Source of the DNA: Tolypothrix sp. NIES-4075
GTDB taxonomy: Bacteria > Cyanobacteriota > Cyanobacteriia > Cyanobacteriales > Nostocaceae
Direction of reading: 5' to 3'
Length of the DNA stretch: 64,000 nucleotides
Assembly: GCF_002218085.1 (NCBI RefSeq)
Contig: NZ_BDUC01000008.1
Coordinates: 329,094 to 393,093, forward strand
The notes beneath the pieces were generated by a model. The model worked only from the letters and a program-made list of their open reading frames with translations, was not told the DNA's origin and did no database searches. The position numbers were made by a program, and so were the translations under genes. Below, in pieces: positions 33,648-43,721 of the stretch (its first letter is position 1; every line of letters starts with the position of its first letter).

Positions 33648-34583
33648 TTAACGTAGAAGATTGGAACCAGCAGGACATTGAATTTGCCCCCCTTCCTTAC
33701 TAGGGATAAATTTTAGCATTGTCGGTGGTATTTTTGAAGGATTATTAGTTTCACAAATACCAGCAATTGTCAAGTTTTCTTTATTAACTTTAGTTACAAA
33801 TACAGCACTAGTATAGCTTTTGCTTTCCGGACTTCTGGCAGTAGCTGTCATCATCACGCTTGAAGTTGATTTACCTTGAGGTAGAATTTTGTATTGGTAA
33901 CTTTCAGTTTCTGGCTTAATACCAACAGCCAGTTGCTCAATTGTTGTGGCAAACTTATTATTTTCTAAATAATAAACTTGTTGTGCGCGGTTCATGGCGG
34001 TAATAATTTGTTTACCTTCCACTGCTGTCTGACTGCTAGCTTCATTTTCTGATTCACCATTGAAAACTTGCACATTTTTTGGCAAAGTCGTCGCATCAGA
34101 AATTTTTTCAAATATCATTGCGTTAGCAGAAAAAGCTTTTGGTCTGGGTTTTCCCGGATTAGTACCATGTAACTGCAATCGCATTTTTCCATCAGCAAGA
34201 AACTCAAAAATTGTTAATACCGGTTCTGCACTACTTGGTATTGTCACATCCAACTGCATCGGTTTGAAAGTCGGATTAATGCGATACTGAAATTCTAAGG
34301 CAACAGGAGTATTCGAGTTAGATGGTAGCGAGAATAATTTTCCTTCTGGGGTGAAAATGAAAATTAACGTTTCTGAGGATGAAGGATCTTTAGCTTTCCA
34401 TTGCCCTAATAATTTCTGGTTAACATTTGTAGCATTACCAGGTTGAGATTGAGGCGGTAACGGTGTAATTTGGTTTTGAGCTAGTACTGTTGTGTTGAGT
34501 GTAGCGAGTAGCCCGATAATTATGCTATTGGTCAGCAATTGAAGAGTGTGCCGTTTGTTAATTTTTAGTAGGTTTGGATACAT
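33648..34583 (-). CDS. Exported protein with a pilin-like C-terminal domain
   Basis: A 311-aa protein with an N-terminal signal sequence (hydrophobic LLTNSIIIGLLATLNTTVLA, cleavage near AQ). The first half (about 55-175) is a beta-rich unit beginning LLGQWKAKDPSS. The second half begins MNRAQQVYYLENNKFATTIEQLAVG (landmark) and resembles the globular domain of cyanobacterial type IV pilin-like (GspG/PilA) proteins, with two late cysteines (GICETN, IQCPAG) that could form the D-region disulfide. The usual pilin prepilin-peptidase motif is missing at the N-terminus, so it is a secreted or lipid-face relative, not a pilin subunit. It precedes purN by six bases. Confidence 0.78.
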   Translation of the reverse strand: MYPNLLKINKRHTLQLLTNSIIIGLLATLNTTVLAQNQITPLPPQSQPGNATNVNQKLLGQWKAKDPSSSETLIFIFTPEGKLFSLPSNSNTPVALEFQYRINPTFKPMQLDVTIPSSAEPVLTIFEFLADGKMRLQLHGTNPGKPRPKAFSANAMIFEKISDATTLPKNVQVFNGESENEASSQTAVEGKQIITAMNRAQQVYYLENNKFATTIEQLAVGIKPETESYQYKILPQGKSTSSVMMTATARSPESKSYTSAVFVTKVNKENLTIAGICETNNPSKIPPTMLKFIPSKEGGQIQCPAGSNLLR

Positions 34584-34681
34584 TATGCTTACATACTAGT
34601 TGAATAACAGGATCTTAAACTCTTGTCAATTGATCCGCTACTCAGCAAACAGCCAACTAAAATACTGTCCTATGTTCGTAG

Positions 34682-34699
34682 TGAGCGGTTTACCGCTCA
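34682..34699. repeat. Palindrome TGAGCGGT-TT-ACCGCTCA
   Basis: Eight-bp perfect arms. The exact reverse complement occurs at 51014-51031 with neighbouring GTAGTGAGC/GCTCACTAC bases shared, which shows that a slightly longer unit is dispersed. Confidence 0.85.
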
Positions 34700-34768
34700 T
34701 AGTTTCAATTTTAAGCGGCTCTATCCCTTACTACAAATTATTTATACACATTTACTTAAGAAGTTTTT

Positions 34769-35650
34769 ATGACATTACCACGATCGCGTCAATTTTTAGA
34801 TAACGATACAGTAGCTGCCTGGATCTTTCTCACCCCAGCATTGATTTTACTATTCATCTTTCTTCTTTACCCGATCGCCTATTTATTTTTCCTCAGCTTC
34901 ACCGCTGGTAGTTTCACTTCCACAGGTATTTATTGGGTAGGATTGAAAAATTACTTGCGTTTGTTAATCAACCCTGATTTTTGGCAAGTTCTCAATAACA
35001 CGTCTTATTTTGCGATCGCCAGCGTCATTCCCAGTATAATTATCCCTTTAGGATTAGCGGCGTTATTAAATCGTAACTTGCCATTGCGAGGAATTCTCCG
35101 AAGTGTTTATTTTCTGCCTTCAATTATCTCTTTAGTTGCGGCTGGTTTAGGATTTCGCTGGCTATTTCAAACCGAGGGACCAGTTAACGCATTTTTAAAT
35201 TTGCTTGGCATTTCCCCAATTCCTTGGTTAGGAGATACATTTTGGGCAATGCCAGTACTGATTTTATTAAGTATTTGGAAACAACTTGGTTTCAATATGG
35301 TGGTATTTTTAGCAGGGTTGCAAGCCATTCCCCCCAGTCGTTACGAAGCAGCAGAACTTGATGGGGCAAATGCTTGGCAGCAATTTTGGTATATTACTTT
35401 ACCAGGATTGCGACCGACTTTAATCTTTGCGATCGTTACTACTGTGATTTTCACTCTTAGGAGTTTTGAGCAAGTTTATGTGATTACAGGTGGTGGTCCG
35501 TTGAATTCTACCAATTTATTAGTTTATTACATATATCAAGAAGCATTTGGTCAATTTGATTTTGGTTACGCAGCAGCAGCAGCGACAGTGTTGTTAGCAG
35601 TGACGCTGGTATTAGTTTACTTGCAATTGCGAACTTGGGGCGAGGATTGA
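34769..35650 (+). CDS. ABC transporter permease, MalF/UgpA-type sugar family
   Basis: Inner-membrane permease of a carbohydrate-uptake (CUT1-like) ABC transporter, 293 aa with six predicted membrane helices. The cytoplasmic EAA loop that docks the ATPase is clear: EAAELDGANAWQQFWYITLP. The N-terminal part has the usual AWIFLTPALILLFIFLLYP first helix. It starts at ATG 34769. No binding protein, second permease or ATPase lies in the window, so it is an orphan and must work with components encoded elsewhere. Its stop codon is followed directly by a GGGGGAG-type repeat tract. Confidence 0.9.
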   Translation: MTLPRSRQFLDNDTVAAWIFLTPALILLFIFLLYPIAYLFFLSFTAGSFTSTGIYWVGLKNYLRLLINPDFWQVLNNTSYFAIASVIPSIIIPLGLAALLNRNLPLRGILRSVYFLPSIISLVAAGLGFRWLFQTEGPVNAFLNLLGISPIPWLGDTFWAMPVLILLSIWKQLGFNMVVFLAGLQAIPPSRYEAAELDGANAWQQFWYITLPGLRPTLIFAIVTTVIFTLRSFEQVYVITGGGPLNSTNLLVYYIYQEAFGQFDFGYAAAAATVLLAVTLVLVYLQLRTWGED

Positions 35651-35818
35651 GGGGGAGTGGGGAAGTGGGGGAGGGGGAGAGGGGGGGAGGGGGAGACAAG
35701 GGGGATAAGGAGGACGACTTGGGGGACGACTTGGCAAAGATGGGGAGAGTGGGGGAGTGGGGGACAATTTCTTTCTATTACCAATTACCAATTACCTATT
35801 ACCTATTACCCATTCTCT
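35650..35818. repeat. G-rich and ATTACC-type low-complexity repeat tract
   Basis: Degenerate GGGGGAG/GGGGAGTG units followed by CCAATTACC/TATTACC units fill the space between the permease gene and the end of the large kinase gene on the opposite strand. Confidence 0.88.
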
Positions 35819-38800
35819 AACTCTTGTTTGTCAATTTGGTAACAGCGGCAATTAGCTGTGCTGGATCGGCTGGTTTGGGGACATGGTATGAGAAGCCGGC
35901 TGAAATTGCAAGTTTGCGATCGTATTCTCCAGCATAAGCTGTTAGAGCGATCGCCGGAATCTCTCCTCCTTGTTCTGGCAACCATTTTCTCACTTGTTTA
36001 ATCAGCATGTAGCCGTCCATTTCCGGCATTCCAATATCGCTTAATAAAACATCGGGTTTCGACTTTGCCAAGATTTGCAGTGCTGACAGCGCTGAATCTA
36101 CTGCTATCACTTCGGCTTTTTCTTGTTGCAATACGAAGGTGATAAAGTCTCGCGAATCAGCATCATCATCTACAATCAGTATTTTGATTCCTTCCAAATT
36201 AAATGAATTAAGTTCAGCTTCTTTGGTAAACTCAATTGGGAGTGAATCTGTCGTTGAGAATAATGGCAGCTTAACTGTAAATGTTGCTCCCTGTCCTTCG
36301 CCGAGACTTTCTACAAAGACTGTACCACCGTGGAGTTCTACTAACTGTCGCACGATCGCTAATCCTAATCCCAATCCACCAAATTTTCTCGTAGTCGCGC
36401 TATCTGCTTGGCGGAAGTAATCAAAAACATAAGGTAAAAATTCCGGACTAATACCTTTGCCTGTATCGCTAACTGTAATTTTCGCATAGGAATTGGTAAT
36501 TGAAAATTGGGAATTGGTAATTGGTAATTGGGAATTAAGAATTGGGAATTGGGAATTGGGCATTGGGCTTTTCCCCACTCCCCCACACCACGCTTCCCCC
36601 ACACCACGCTTCCCCCACTCCCCACTCCCCCACTCCACCGACAATCGCACTTCTACCCGTCCCCCATTGGGTGTGAACTTAACAGCGTTGGAAAGCAAAT
36701 TCCAAATAACTTGTTGCAAGCGACCTGCATCACCTGCGATTTGCCCTACATTCAAGTCGAAAATCGTCACAATTGAAATCGATTTCGCTTCTGCTGCTAA
36801 ACGTACTGTCTCTAAAGCTGCTAAAATAATTGATCCTGGACTTACTTTGTCTACATTTAAAGTTAGTTTGCCGCGCAGAATCCGCGACACATCTAGCAAG
36901 TCTTCAATCAGTTGTGCCTGTAATTTCGCATTGCGCTCAATTGTTGCTAAAGCTTCAGCGGTCTTTGTTTCATCAAACTTGCGGGTTCGCAGCAGCTTAG
37001 ACCAACCGAGAATCGGGTTTAGTGGGGTGCGTAATTCGTGAGAAAGAACCGCGAGAAATTCATCTTTGATGCGGTTTGCCGATTCAGCTTGAGTACGCGC
37101 TAGTTGTTCAGCTTCGTACAAGCGAGTATTTTCAATTGCTACAGATGCCATCTGTGCCAATTGTACCAAGATGGCTTCGTCTTCTGCTGTAAACTCGCCT
37201 GCGTCGTATTTATCAGATAATTGAATCAGTCCGATATTGCTACCATCCCGTCCTGTTAGGGGTGCAGCCAGATAACCGCGCATAGGTGGATTTGCAGTTT
37301 CTGTGTCAAAATGCCACTGGGGATGTTGCTCTAGTTCGCTTTGAGTCATGCGGATGGGACGATTTATCTGGCAGATGTATGCGTAAATACCTGAGCTATC
37401 GGTTGGTTGTTTATAATCTCGCCTAGGAGCATATTTATCTGAAAGTGAGACGGCGTTGATAGATTGCGCCCAATTATTATCAATCGTCATGCTGGTGACT
37501 GATTGATGTGCGCCGATGATGAAACGCGATCGCTCGGTAATTACTTGCAGAACTTCTTCAATAGAAAGTGCTGAATTTATCGTTAATGCTGCCTCAGTCA
37601 ACCCACGCAGTTGACTGGCATATTGTTGCGATCGCACGAGCATTTCTTCTCGTTCAGCTTCAGCAATTTTGCGATCGCTAATGTCAATACACGAGCCAAT
37701 ATAACCGAGAAAATTACCTGAGGATGTAAAACGCGGTACCCCCTTATCTAAAATCCACCGATACTCGCCATCATAGCGTTTCAGGCGATACTCCATACTA
37801 AATTTTTCACGGGCATCAAAGGCATTTATATAAATATCTATACAGTACTGCAAATCTTCCGGATGCACTCCTTCAGTCCAACCATTACCCATTTCTTGCT
37901 CTATCGTCCGCCCCGTAAACTCCAGCCAGGTTTTGTTAAAATAGTTACAAAGCTTGCTAGGATCAGACATCCAAATTAGAGTCGGAGATGCATCCGCCAT
38001 TTCCCGGAATCGTTCTTCACTTTCCCGTAGCGCGGCTTCCATTACTTTGCGTTCGGTTACATCCAGTACCAGTGATAAAACTGAAATAAGCTTGCCGGAT
38101 TCATCGAATAAAGTCGAGCTATACCACTCACAGTAAACAATTGAATTATCTTTGGTGTAACTAAAGTTGTAACAACTATTACCAATATTTACTCTGCCAG
38201 TTAGTCGAGTCGCCGCATCTGTAACAACTTCTAAATCTTCCGTAAAGACAAACTGCCAGTCTTGGAAATTCTTACCGATTACTTCTGATGCTTGCCAGCC
38301 AAAAATTCGTTCAGCTTCCGACGACCAACGAGATACACGAAATTCATGATCCCACTCAATTACTGCCAAAGGCGAGTTTTCTACATGAAAGTTTAACCTT
38401 TGCAGGGCATTTTGCAATGATGTTTCCGCAGCCTTACGAGTAGTAATATCGCGGAAATAAATACCGATTCCCTCTTTAGATGGATAAGCATGAATCTCCA
38501 ACCACATCATTAATGGCTCGTACAGTACCTCAAAATGTACCGGAGTTTGCTCTGCCACGGCTTGACGATATTTTTGCTCAATTATTGTGCCGATTGACCA
38601 AGACCACATTTCCCACTGGGTTTTGCCAATCATTTCCTCTGGCTGCATATTGTTGATTCTTGCTGTCTGTTGGTTCACATAAGTGATCCGCCATTCGCGA
38701 TCAAAAGCAACAAAAGCATCGGTCATATTTTCCAGAACATTCGTTAAATGCTCGTTGGCATCTTGCAGCACTTGCTTCATGCTCTGGCGCATTTTGCTCA

Positions 38801-41153
38801 ATTTTATGGTAGCCTCGACACGCGCCAGCAGTTCACGAGCAGAGAAAGGTTTAACTAAGTAATCGTCAGCGCCGAATTCTAAGCCCTCAATCCGGGATTC
38901 TTCCCCAGCACGGGCAGACAGCAAGATAATCGGTATCTCTTTGGTGAGTGGATCTTGACGCAGTTGCCGCAACAACTCAAAACCATCAAGTCCTGGCATC
39001 ATAATATCAGTTAAAACTAAATCAAAAGGCTGCTGCCGAATAGCGGAAGCGGCAGCTAATCCATCTCCTACCGCTTCTACCTGATAATTTTGCTGAAGCA
39101 GACGCTTGACATAATCGCGCATATCTGCATTATCATCGGCAAGGAGAATACGGGATATTGGGGATTGGGGATTGGGGATTGGGTAATGGGTAATCGGTAA
39201 TCGGTAATGGGTAATCGGTAATGGGTAATCGGTAATGGGTAATAATTCTTTTCCTTTTCCCTTTTCCCTTTCCCCTTTCCCCCCTAGTAAAGAGTCCCCA
39301 GTCCCTTCTGCTGGCAACCAGCGCAAGGCTTCTTCAACGTAGGAGGTAGCCCCGATTGCGGTTGATGCTAATGTATTAATTGCACCAATGTTAACGCTTG
39401 GTAAGTGAGCGTATCCTGTGGGAATAGATACTACAAAGCTGGTTCCTTGGTCAACAATGCTACTTACAGTGATGGTGCCGCCGTGTAGTTTGACTAATTC
39501 TTGGACTAAGGATAAACCAATTCCAGACCCCTCAAAACTACGTCCCTTCGCACCCTTTACTCGGTGGAAACGCTCGAATAAATGGGGTATTTCTGATTCG
39601 GGGATGCCTGTGCCGGTATCGCTTATTTCTAACTCCACGTAATTTTGGCACTCGCGCAATGTTAGGGTTATCTCTCCTTGGAAGGTAAACTTAAAGGCGT
39701 TGGAGAGCAAATTCAGCACAATCTTTTCCCACATTTGGCGGTCTACGTACACTGAAGAACGCAGAGGTAGACATTGTACTATTAAGCGCATATCCGCTGC
39801 TTCAATTACTGAGCGAAACAAGCTAGCTAGTTCGGCAGTGAAGGCAGCCAAATCAATTGGTTCATATACAGCTTGGACTCGTCCTGCCTCAATGCGCGAG
39901 AAATCTAGCAAGCTGTTTACCAATTTCAGCAAGCGCTGTGAGTTGCGATGTATTAATTGCAATTGTTCTTGGTCTTGTGGCGCAAACTGTTGTAAGCGGC
40001 GCAACATTTCCTCTAAAGGTGCGATAATTAGCGTTAGCGGGGTGCGAAACTCATGGCTAATATTGCTAAAAAAAGTCGTTTTCGCCCGATCTAACTCGAA
40101 GAGTGCTTCCGCTCGTTTTCGTTCTGTTTCATAAGCACGAGCATTAGCGATCGCTGTTGCAATATTACCCGCAATCAACTGAAAAAAACCGCTATACTCT
40201 TCATCCAAAGCACGTCGCGGATTGATTCCAACTACCAGTAAACCAGCAGGAAGATCGTGATTTGCTTGAGTTATCGGTAATATTAATGCCGAGTCAGCTA
40301 AATCTGCATAACTAGAGGGACCCCAATTATTTACCCGCTCAGGTTCACCTGTCCGCACAACTTTTACCAACGGTAAGCTGTGTGTATCATCTGATAATAA
40401 ATCTAAAGTTTCTTGGCAAGCTATTTCTTGTGGTGCTAATCCCCCTGCTTTTATCAACTTAGCTTGTTTACCTGCCTCATCCAGCAAATAAATTAAAGCA
40501 AAGGGAATATCAGCGACATTATCAGCTAAAGTTTCCATACTGAGTTCGCAAGCTTCTTCAACAGTCTTAGCCTGGGAAGTTTTTGCAGCTAACTCTCGCA
40601 GAGTGCGTAACCGTCGTTCGCTCAAAACCCGCTCGGTTGTTTCCGTAACAGCAGTAAAAACCCCACCTATACCACCTGTTTCATCTCGGATGGGACTATA
40701 AGAAAAAGTGAAGTAGCATTCTTCAAGATAACCATTGCGGTCTATTAAAAGTAACTGATCGTCAGACCAGGTAGCATTGCCTGTAATCATGACACCTTCG
40801 AGCATTGGTCCGATGATATCCCATATTTCTGACCAACACTCGCTTCCTGACTGACCCAAAGCTTGCGGATGTTTAGTTGTCCCTAGAATTGGACGGTAAG
40901 CATCGTTATAAAGCATGACCAATTCCTTACCCCACCAAATCAAAATTGGGAATCGAGAGGATAAGCAAATACTCAGAGAAGTACGCAAACTCTGAGTCCA
41001 ATGCTCAACAGAACCGATTGGTGTAACTGACCAATCGAGAGTTCGCATCAAAAGACTCATTTCCCCATTGCCAGGAAAGATATGCTCTTGCTGATAATCT
41101 GGGGATGTCGAGCGATCGCTTTCTAGTTGGTAGTCCGATTCCTTGTCTTGCAT
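35817..41153 (-). CDS. Giant hybrid sensor kinase with two kinase modules and two receivers, 1778 aa
   Basis: Cytosolic multi-sensor histidine kinase. Order by residue: PAS-like (about 40-175), GAF (185-340), HisKA with SHEFRTPLTL (His about 367), HATPase (470-585), receiver (668-785, Asp about 716 in TDIMMPGLDG), PAS (800-910), PAS (915-1040), PAS (1045-1170), GAF (1190-1345), second HisKA with SHELRTPLNP (His about 1372), second HATPase (1475-1640) and a last receiver (1655-1775, Asp about 1706 in SDIGMPEMDG). No membrane helix is seen. Two heptamer repeat tracts are inserted in frame, at residues about 620-665 and 1504-1554; the second lies inside the ATPase domain. The complete motifs suggest the protein is still functional. 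The arrangement suggests fusion of two hybrid kinases. Confidence 0.9.
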   Translation of the reverse strand: MQDKESDYQLESDRSTSPDYQQEHIFPGNGEMSLLMRTLDWSVTPIGSVEHWTQSLRTSLSICLSSRFPILIWWGKELVMLYNDAYRPILGTTKHPQALGQSGSECWSEIWDIIGPMLEGVMITGNATWSDDQLLLIDRNGYLEECYFTFSYSPIRDETGGIGGVFTAVTETTERVLSERRLRTLRELAAKTSQAKTVEEACELSMETLADNVADIPFALIYLLDEAGKQAKLIKAGGLAPQEIACQETLDLLSDDTHSLPLVKVVRTGEPERVNNWGPSSYADLADSALILPITQANHDLPAGLLVVGINPRRALDEEYSGFFQLIAGNIATAIANARAYETERKRAEALFELDRAKTTFFSNISHEFRTPLTLIIAPLEEMLRRLQQFAPQDQEQLQLIHRNSQRLLKLVNSLLDFSRIEAGRVQAVYEPIDLAAFTAELASLFRSVIEAADMRLIVQCLPLRSSVYVDRQMWEKIVLNLLSNAFKFTFQGEITLTLRECQNYVELEISDTGTGIPESEIPHLFERFHRVKGAKGRSFEGSGIGLSLVQELVKLHGGTITVSSIVDQGTSFVVSIPTGYAHLPSVNIGAINTLASTAIGATSYVEEALRWLPAEGTGDSLLGGKGEREKGKGKELLPITDYPLPITHYRLPITHYPIPNPQSPISRILLADDNADMRDYVKRLLQQNYQVEAVGDGLAAASAIRQQPFDLVLTDIMMPGLDGFELLRQLRQDPLTKEIPIILLSARAGEESRIEGLEFGADDYLVKPFSARELLARVEATIKLSKMRQSMKQVLQDANEHLTNVLENMTDAFVAFDREWRITYVNQQTARINNMQPEEMIGKTQWEMWSWSIGTIIEQKYRQAVAEQTPVHFEVLYEPLMMWLEIHAYPSKEGIGIYFRDITTRKAAETSLQNALQRLNFHVENSPLAVIEWDHEFRVSRWSSEAERIFGWQASEVIGKNFQDWQFVFTEDLEVVTDAATRLTGRVNIGNSCYNFSYTKDNSIVYCEWYSSTLFDESGKLISVLSLVLDVTERKVMEAALRESEERFREMADASPTLIWMSDPSKLCNYFNKTWLEFTGRTIEQEMGNGWTEGVHPEDLQYCIDIYINAFDAREKFSMEYRLKRYDGEYRWILDKGVPRFTSSGNFLGYIGSCIDISDRKIAEAEREEMLVRSQQYASQLRGLTEAALTINSALSIEEVLQVITERSRFIIGAHQSVTSMTIDNNWAQSINAVSLSDKYAPRRDYKQPTDSSGIYAYICQINRPIRMTQSELEQHPQWHFDTETANPPMRGYLAAPLTGRDGSNIGLIQLSDKYDAGEFTAEDEAILVQLAQMASVAIENTRLYEAEQLARTQAESANRIKDEFLAVLSHELRTPLNPILGWSKLLRTRKFDETKTAEALATIERNAKLQAQLIEDLLDVSRILRGKLTLNVDKVSPGSIILAALETVRLAAEAKSISIVTIFDLNVGQIAGDAGRLQQVIWNLLSNAVKFTPNGGRVEVRLSVEWGSGEWGKRGVGEAWCGGVGKSPMPNSQFPILNSQLPITNSQFSITNSYAKITVSDTGKGISPEFLPYVFDYFRQADSATTRKFGGLGLGLAIVRQLVELHGGTVFVESLGEGQGATFTVKLPLFSTTDSLPIEFTKEAELNSFNLEGIKILIVDDDADSRDFITFVLQQEKAEVIAVDSALSALQILAKSKPDVLLSDIGMPEMDGYMLIKQVRKWLPEQGGEIPAIALTAYAGEYDRKLAISAGFSYHVPKPADPAQLIAAVTKLTNKS
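36487..36640. repeat. Heptamer repeats inserted in frame in the second ATPase domain of the giant kinase
   Basis: GAATTGG and CCCCACTC-type units interrupt the ATPase domain between VRLSVE and KITVSDTGKGIS without shifting the frame. They add about 50 residues such as NSQFPILNSQLPI. Confidence 0.9.
39158..39290. repeat. Heptamer repeats inserted in frame before the first receiver of the giant kinase
   Basis: GGGGATT, GGTAATG and TTTCCC-type units encode about 45 low-complexity residues (LPITHYRLPITHYP) in the linker between the first kinase module and the receiver. Confidence 0.9.
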
Positions 41154-41352
41154 TTTCAGGGGTTAAATGATGGGAGTGGGAATTTTTTGTCCAATATTAA
41201 CCTACACTTAGGGTAAGCTATTATCCAAAAGTTAACTACCGCACCAGCGCGATCGCTTCCGCTGCACATAAGTTTTTTTGCTTATATTTACACACAAGTG
41301 CTAACAATAGGTAAATTATCTGTAGTCAGCGCTACCCTACGGGAAAGCTTTG

Positions 41353-43500
41353 CTAACAGCGCTTAACTTCTCCCAAATCACTCTTCCAAGGAATTCTCAC
41401 AGTAAAAGTTGTACCAACCCCAACTTTACTTTCTAGCTTAATGTTACCACCGTGTAATTCCACACACTTTTTTACCACAGCTAATCCTAAACCAGTGCCA
41501 GTCACATCACCGACATTTTCCCCTCGTTGAAAAGCTTGATAAAGTTGTTCCTCTTCTTCTTGACAAATCCCTATTCCTTGGTCTTGTATCTGAAAAATAG
41601 CTTGTCCTGACTCAGCCGCAAGTGTGAAATAAATTTGGCTATCATCTGGAGAATACTTAATGGCATTATCAACCAAATTAGTCACAATCGAACGCAGCAT
41701 TCTTTCATCCATCCAAGCGATTCTTTGAGAACATTCGCTGACAAAAACTATGTCTTTTTCAGCGCGAGTACTAAATTTGATTTCTTCTAATAGCGAAAAA
41801 CAAAATTCTTCTAAATCTAAAGGTTGCGGTCTAAATTCTAACTTACCAGCTTCCGCTCTCGTTAAAGTCAGAATATCTGTTAACAATTGTGTCATCGTTT
41901 TCGCCGAAGATTGAATTCGATGAAGATTTTTCAGCTTTTTCTCCTCTGACCATTCTTTATTAGAGTTCTCTAAAAGTTGTGCCGAAATTAAAATAGTACT
42001 TAAAGGAGTGCGGAACTCATGAGAAACCATTGAAAAGAAGCGAATCTTCAGTTCATTTAATTCTAGTTCCTTTTCTAAATTTCGCTGAACTTCTTCCGCT
42101 CGCTTTCGTTCGGTAATATCCTGTGTAACTACGGCTCGACGATAGACTTTTCCTAACCTATTTTTAATCGGAAAACTGTGTTCCCAAACCCAGCGCACCG
42201 AATCATCTGGACGCACAATGCGGTATTCAATTTCAAATTCTTTTTTAATGTTGTTCTCAAGGTTAGCAATTACACGAGATTTATCTTCTGGATGAACAGC
42301 ATCTAGAAATGATTGGGGATTTATATACAAACTTTCACAACTGCGTCCCCAAATCCTTTCATAAGCCGGATTAACATATAAAACTATGTCGGCTTTAGCA
42401 TCCCTCATCCAAAAAATTTCATTAATATTTTCCGCAATTTGGCGAAACTTTTCTTCACTAGCAGCTAGTGCTTCCTGTGCTTGCTTTTGTTGAGTAATAT
42501 CGCGTGCTAATACTAATCGAGCAGGTCGTCCTTTAAATGTTAATTCGTGAGAGATAATTTCTACATCAATTTCTGTACCATCCCGCTTTTTGTGTCTCCT
42601 GGTTGCGAATCGTTTATCTGCCCAACGTAGCCCTGGAATTCTATCAAGAAGGGCTGGTACTTCTTCGGGTGGACGAATATCTTTAATTGTCATAGATAAA
42701 AATTCGCTTTGTGAGTAGCCATACTGTTTGATAGCTACTTCATTAACAGCTAAAAAATTTAAGTTTTCTAAATCGTAAACCCATAAAGGATGAGGATTAA
42801 CTTCAAATAAGTTTCGGTATCTTTGTTGACTTTCTCGTAAAGTATCTTCTAATTGTTGGCGAGTGCTAATTTGTCGATGTAATAATGAATAAACTATAAA
42901 TAGTAGGGCAAAGCTAATCCAATAACCAGTTATTTGGGCTACAATTGTGAACCGAAAACTTGCATCGGAACGGACTTGGTGACGCTGCACTAATGATTGC
43001 TCTTCTTTCTCAATTTGGGTAATTATTTGCCAAATTTGGTCTTGAATTGTAATACTTTTATCTGTAAGGGCTAATTGAATTGCTGTGTTAGATTTATCTC
43101 GTTTGTAAAAGTCAACAGACTGTTTGAGCAAACTTACTCTCTGGGCAATCAAAGGTTTGAGAATATCTAGTTTCTGCTGCTGTGTGGGACTACCACTAAT
43201 AGCGCGTTGAGCATCTGTTAATTTAGCTTCAATACTTTGAATTGCCGTGTTGTATGTTTCTAAATAAGAATTGTTTCCGGTAGTAATGTAGCTGCGTCTA
43301 GCTTTTTCAGCATCTCGCACTGTAGTTAGCACATCTCTAGCTTTTTGTATGACTTCGTAGGAATATTCTAATTGTCTTTCTCTAACGAATAATTTTTCTG
43401 TATTTTGATATGAAATAATGTTAACGATCGCAATAATCAGCACTGCCAATCCAAACCCGACAGCAATGATTTTTCTTTCCAATGACCATTTCATATGCAA
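41353..43500 (-). CDS. CHASE3-PAS membrane sensor histidine kinase, 715 aa
   Basis: Membrane-bound sensor kinase. From ATG 43500: helix 1 (about 10-30), an extracytoplasmic helical CHASE3 domain (about 35-170, with TTVRDAEKARRSYITTGN), helix 2 (about 183-205), PAS (225-345), PAS with PAC (350-470), HisKA with SHEFRTPLST (His about 494), and HATPase with IVTNLVDNAIKYSPDD and GLGLAVVKKCVELHGG. It is divergent to an OmpR-type regulator 221 bp away, its likely partner. The intervening DNA is largely heptamer repeats, so promoter elements may be embedded in or displaced by them. The signal is unknown. Confidence 0.9.
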   Translation of the reverse strand: MHMKWSLERKIIAVGFGLAVLIIAIVNIISYQNTEKLFVRERQLEYSYEVIQKARDVLTTVRDAEKARRSYITTGNNSYLETYNTAIQSIEAKLTDAQRAISGSPTQQQKLDILKPLIAQRVSLLKQSVDFYKRDKSNTAIQLALTDKSITIQDQIWQIITQIEKEEQSLVQRHQVRSDASFRFTIVAQITGYWISFALLFIVYSLLHRQISTRQQLEDTLRESQQRYRNLFEVNPHPLWVYDLENLNFLAVNEVAIKQYGYSQSEFLSMTIKDIRPPEEVPALLDRIPGLRWADKRFATRRHKKRDGTEIDVEIISHELTFKGRPARLVLARDITQQKQAQEALAASEEKFRQIAENINEIFWMRDAKADIVLYVNPAYERIWGRSCESLYINPQSFLDAVHPEDKSRVIANLENNIKKEFEIEYRIVRPDDSVRWVWEHSFPIKNRLGKVYRRAVVTQDITERKRAEEVQRNLEKELELNELKIRFFSMVSHEFRTPLSTILISAQLLENSNKEWSEEKKLKNLHRIQSSAKTMTQLLTDILTLTRAEAGKLEFRPQPLDLEEFCFSLLEEIKFSTRAEKDIVFVSECSQRIAWMDERMLRSIVTNLVDNAIKYSPDDSQIYFTLAAESGQAIFQIQDQGIGICQEEEEQLYQAFQRGENVGDVTGTGLGLAVVKKCVELHGGNIKLESKVGVGTTFTVRIPWKSDLGEVKRC

Positions 43501-43518
43501 TGCTTGTATGGTAAAAAA

Positions 43519-43680
43519 ATGGGGAATGGGGAATGGGTAATGGGGAATGGGGAATGGGGAATGGTGAATGGGGAATGGTGAATGGGGAATGGTGAATGGG
43601 GAATGGAAAAATAATTACCAATTACCTTTTTCCCAATTACCAATTACTAATTACCTTTTTCCCAATGCCCAATGCCCAAT
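43519..43680. repeat. Heptamer array in the shared upstream region of kinase and regulator
   Basis: GGGGAATG units, then CCAATTACC and CCCAATG units, between the divergent 715-aa kinase gene and the OmpR-type regulator gene. Confidence 0.9.
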
Positions 43681-43721
43681 TATCACGTTTCCATCTCTGT
43701 TAAAGTTATTTTTTAATTAAT

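Noticed and set aside
34769..35650. A full sugar ABC transporter operon
   Set aside because: Only one permease is present; neighbouring genes are unrelated.
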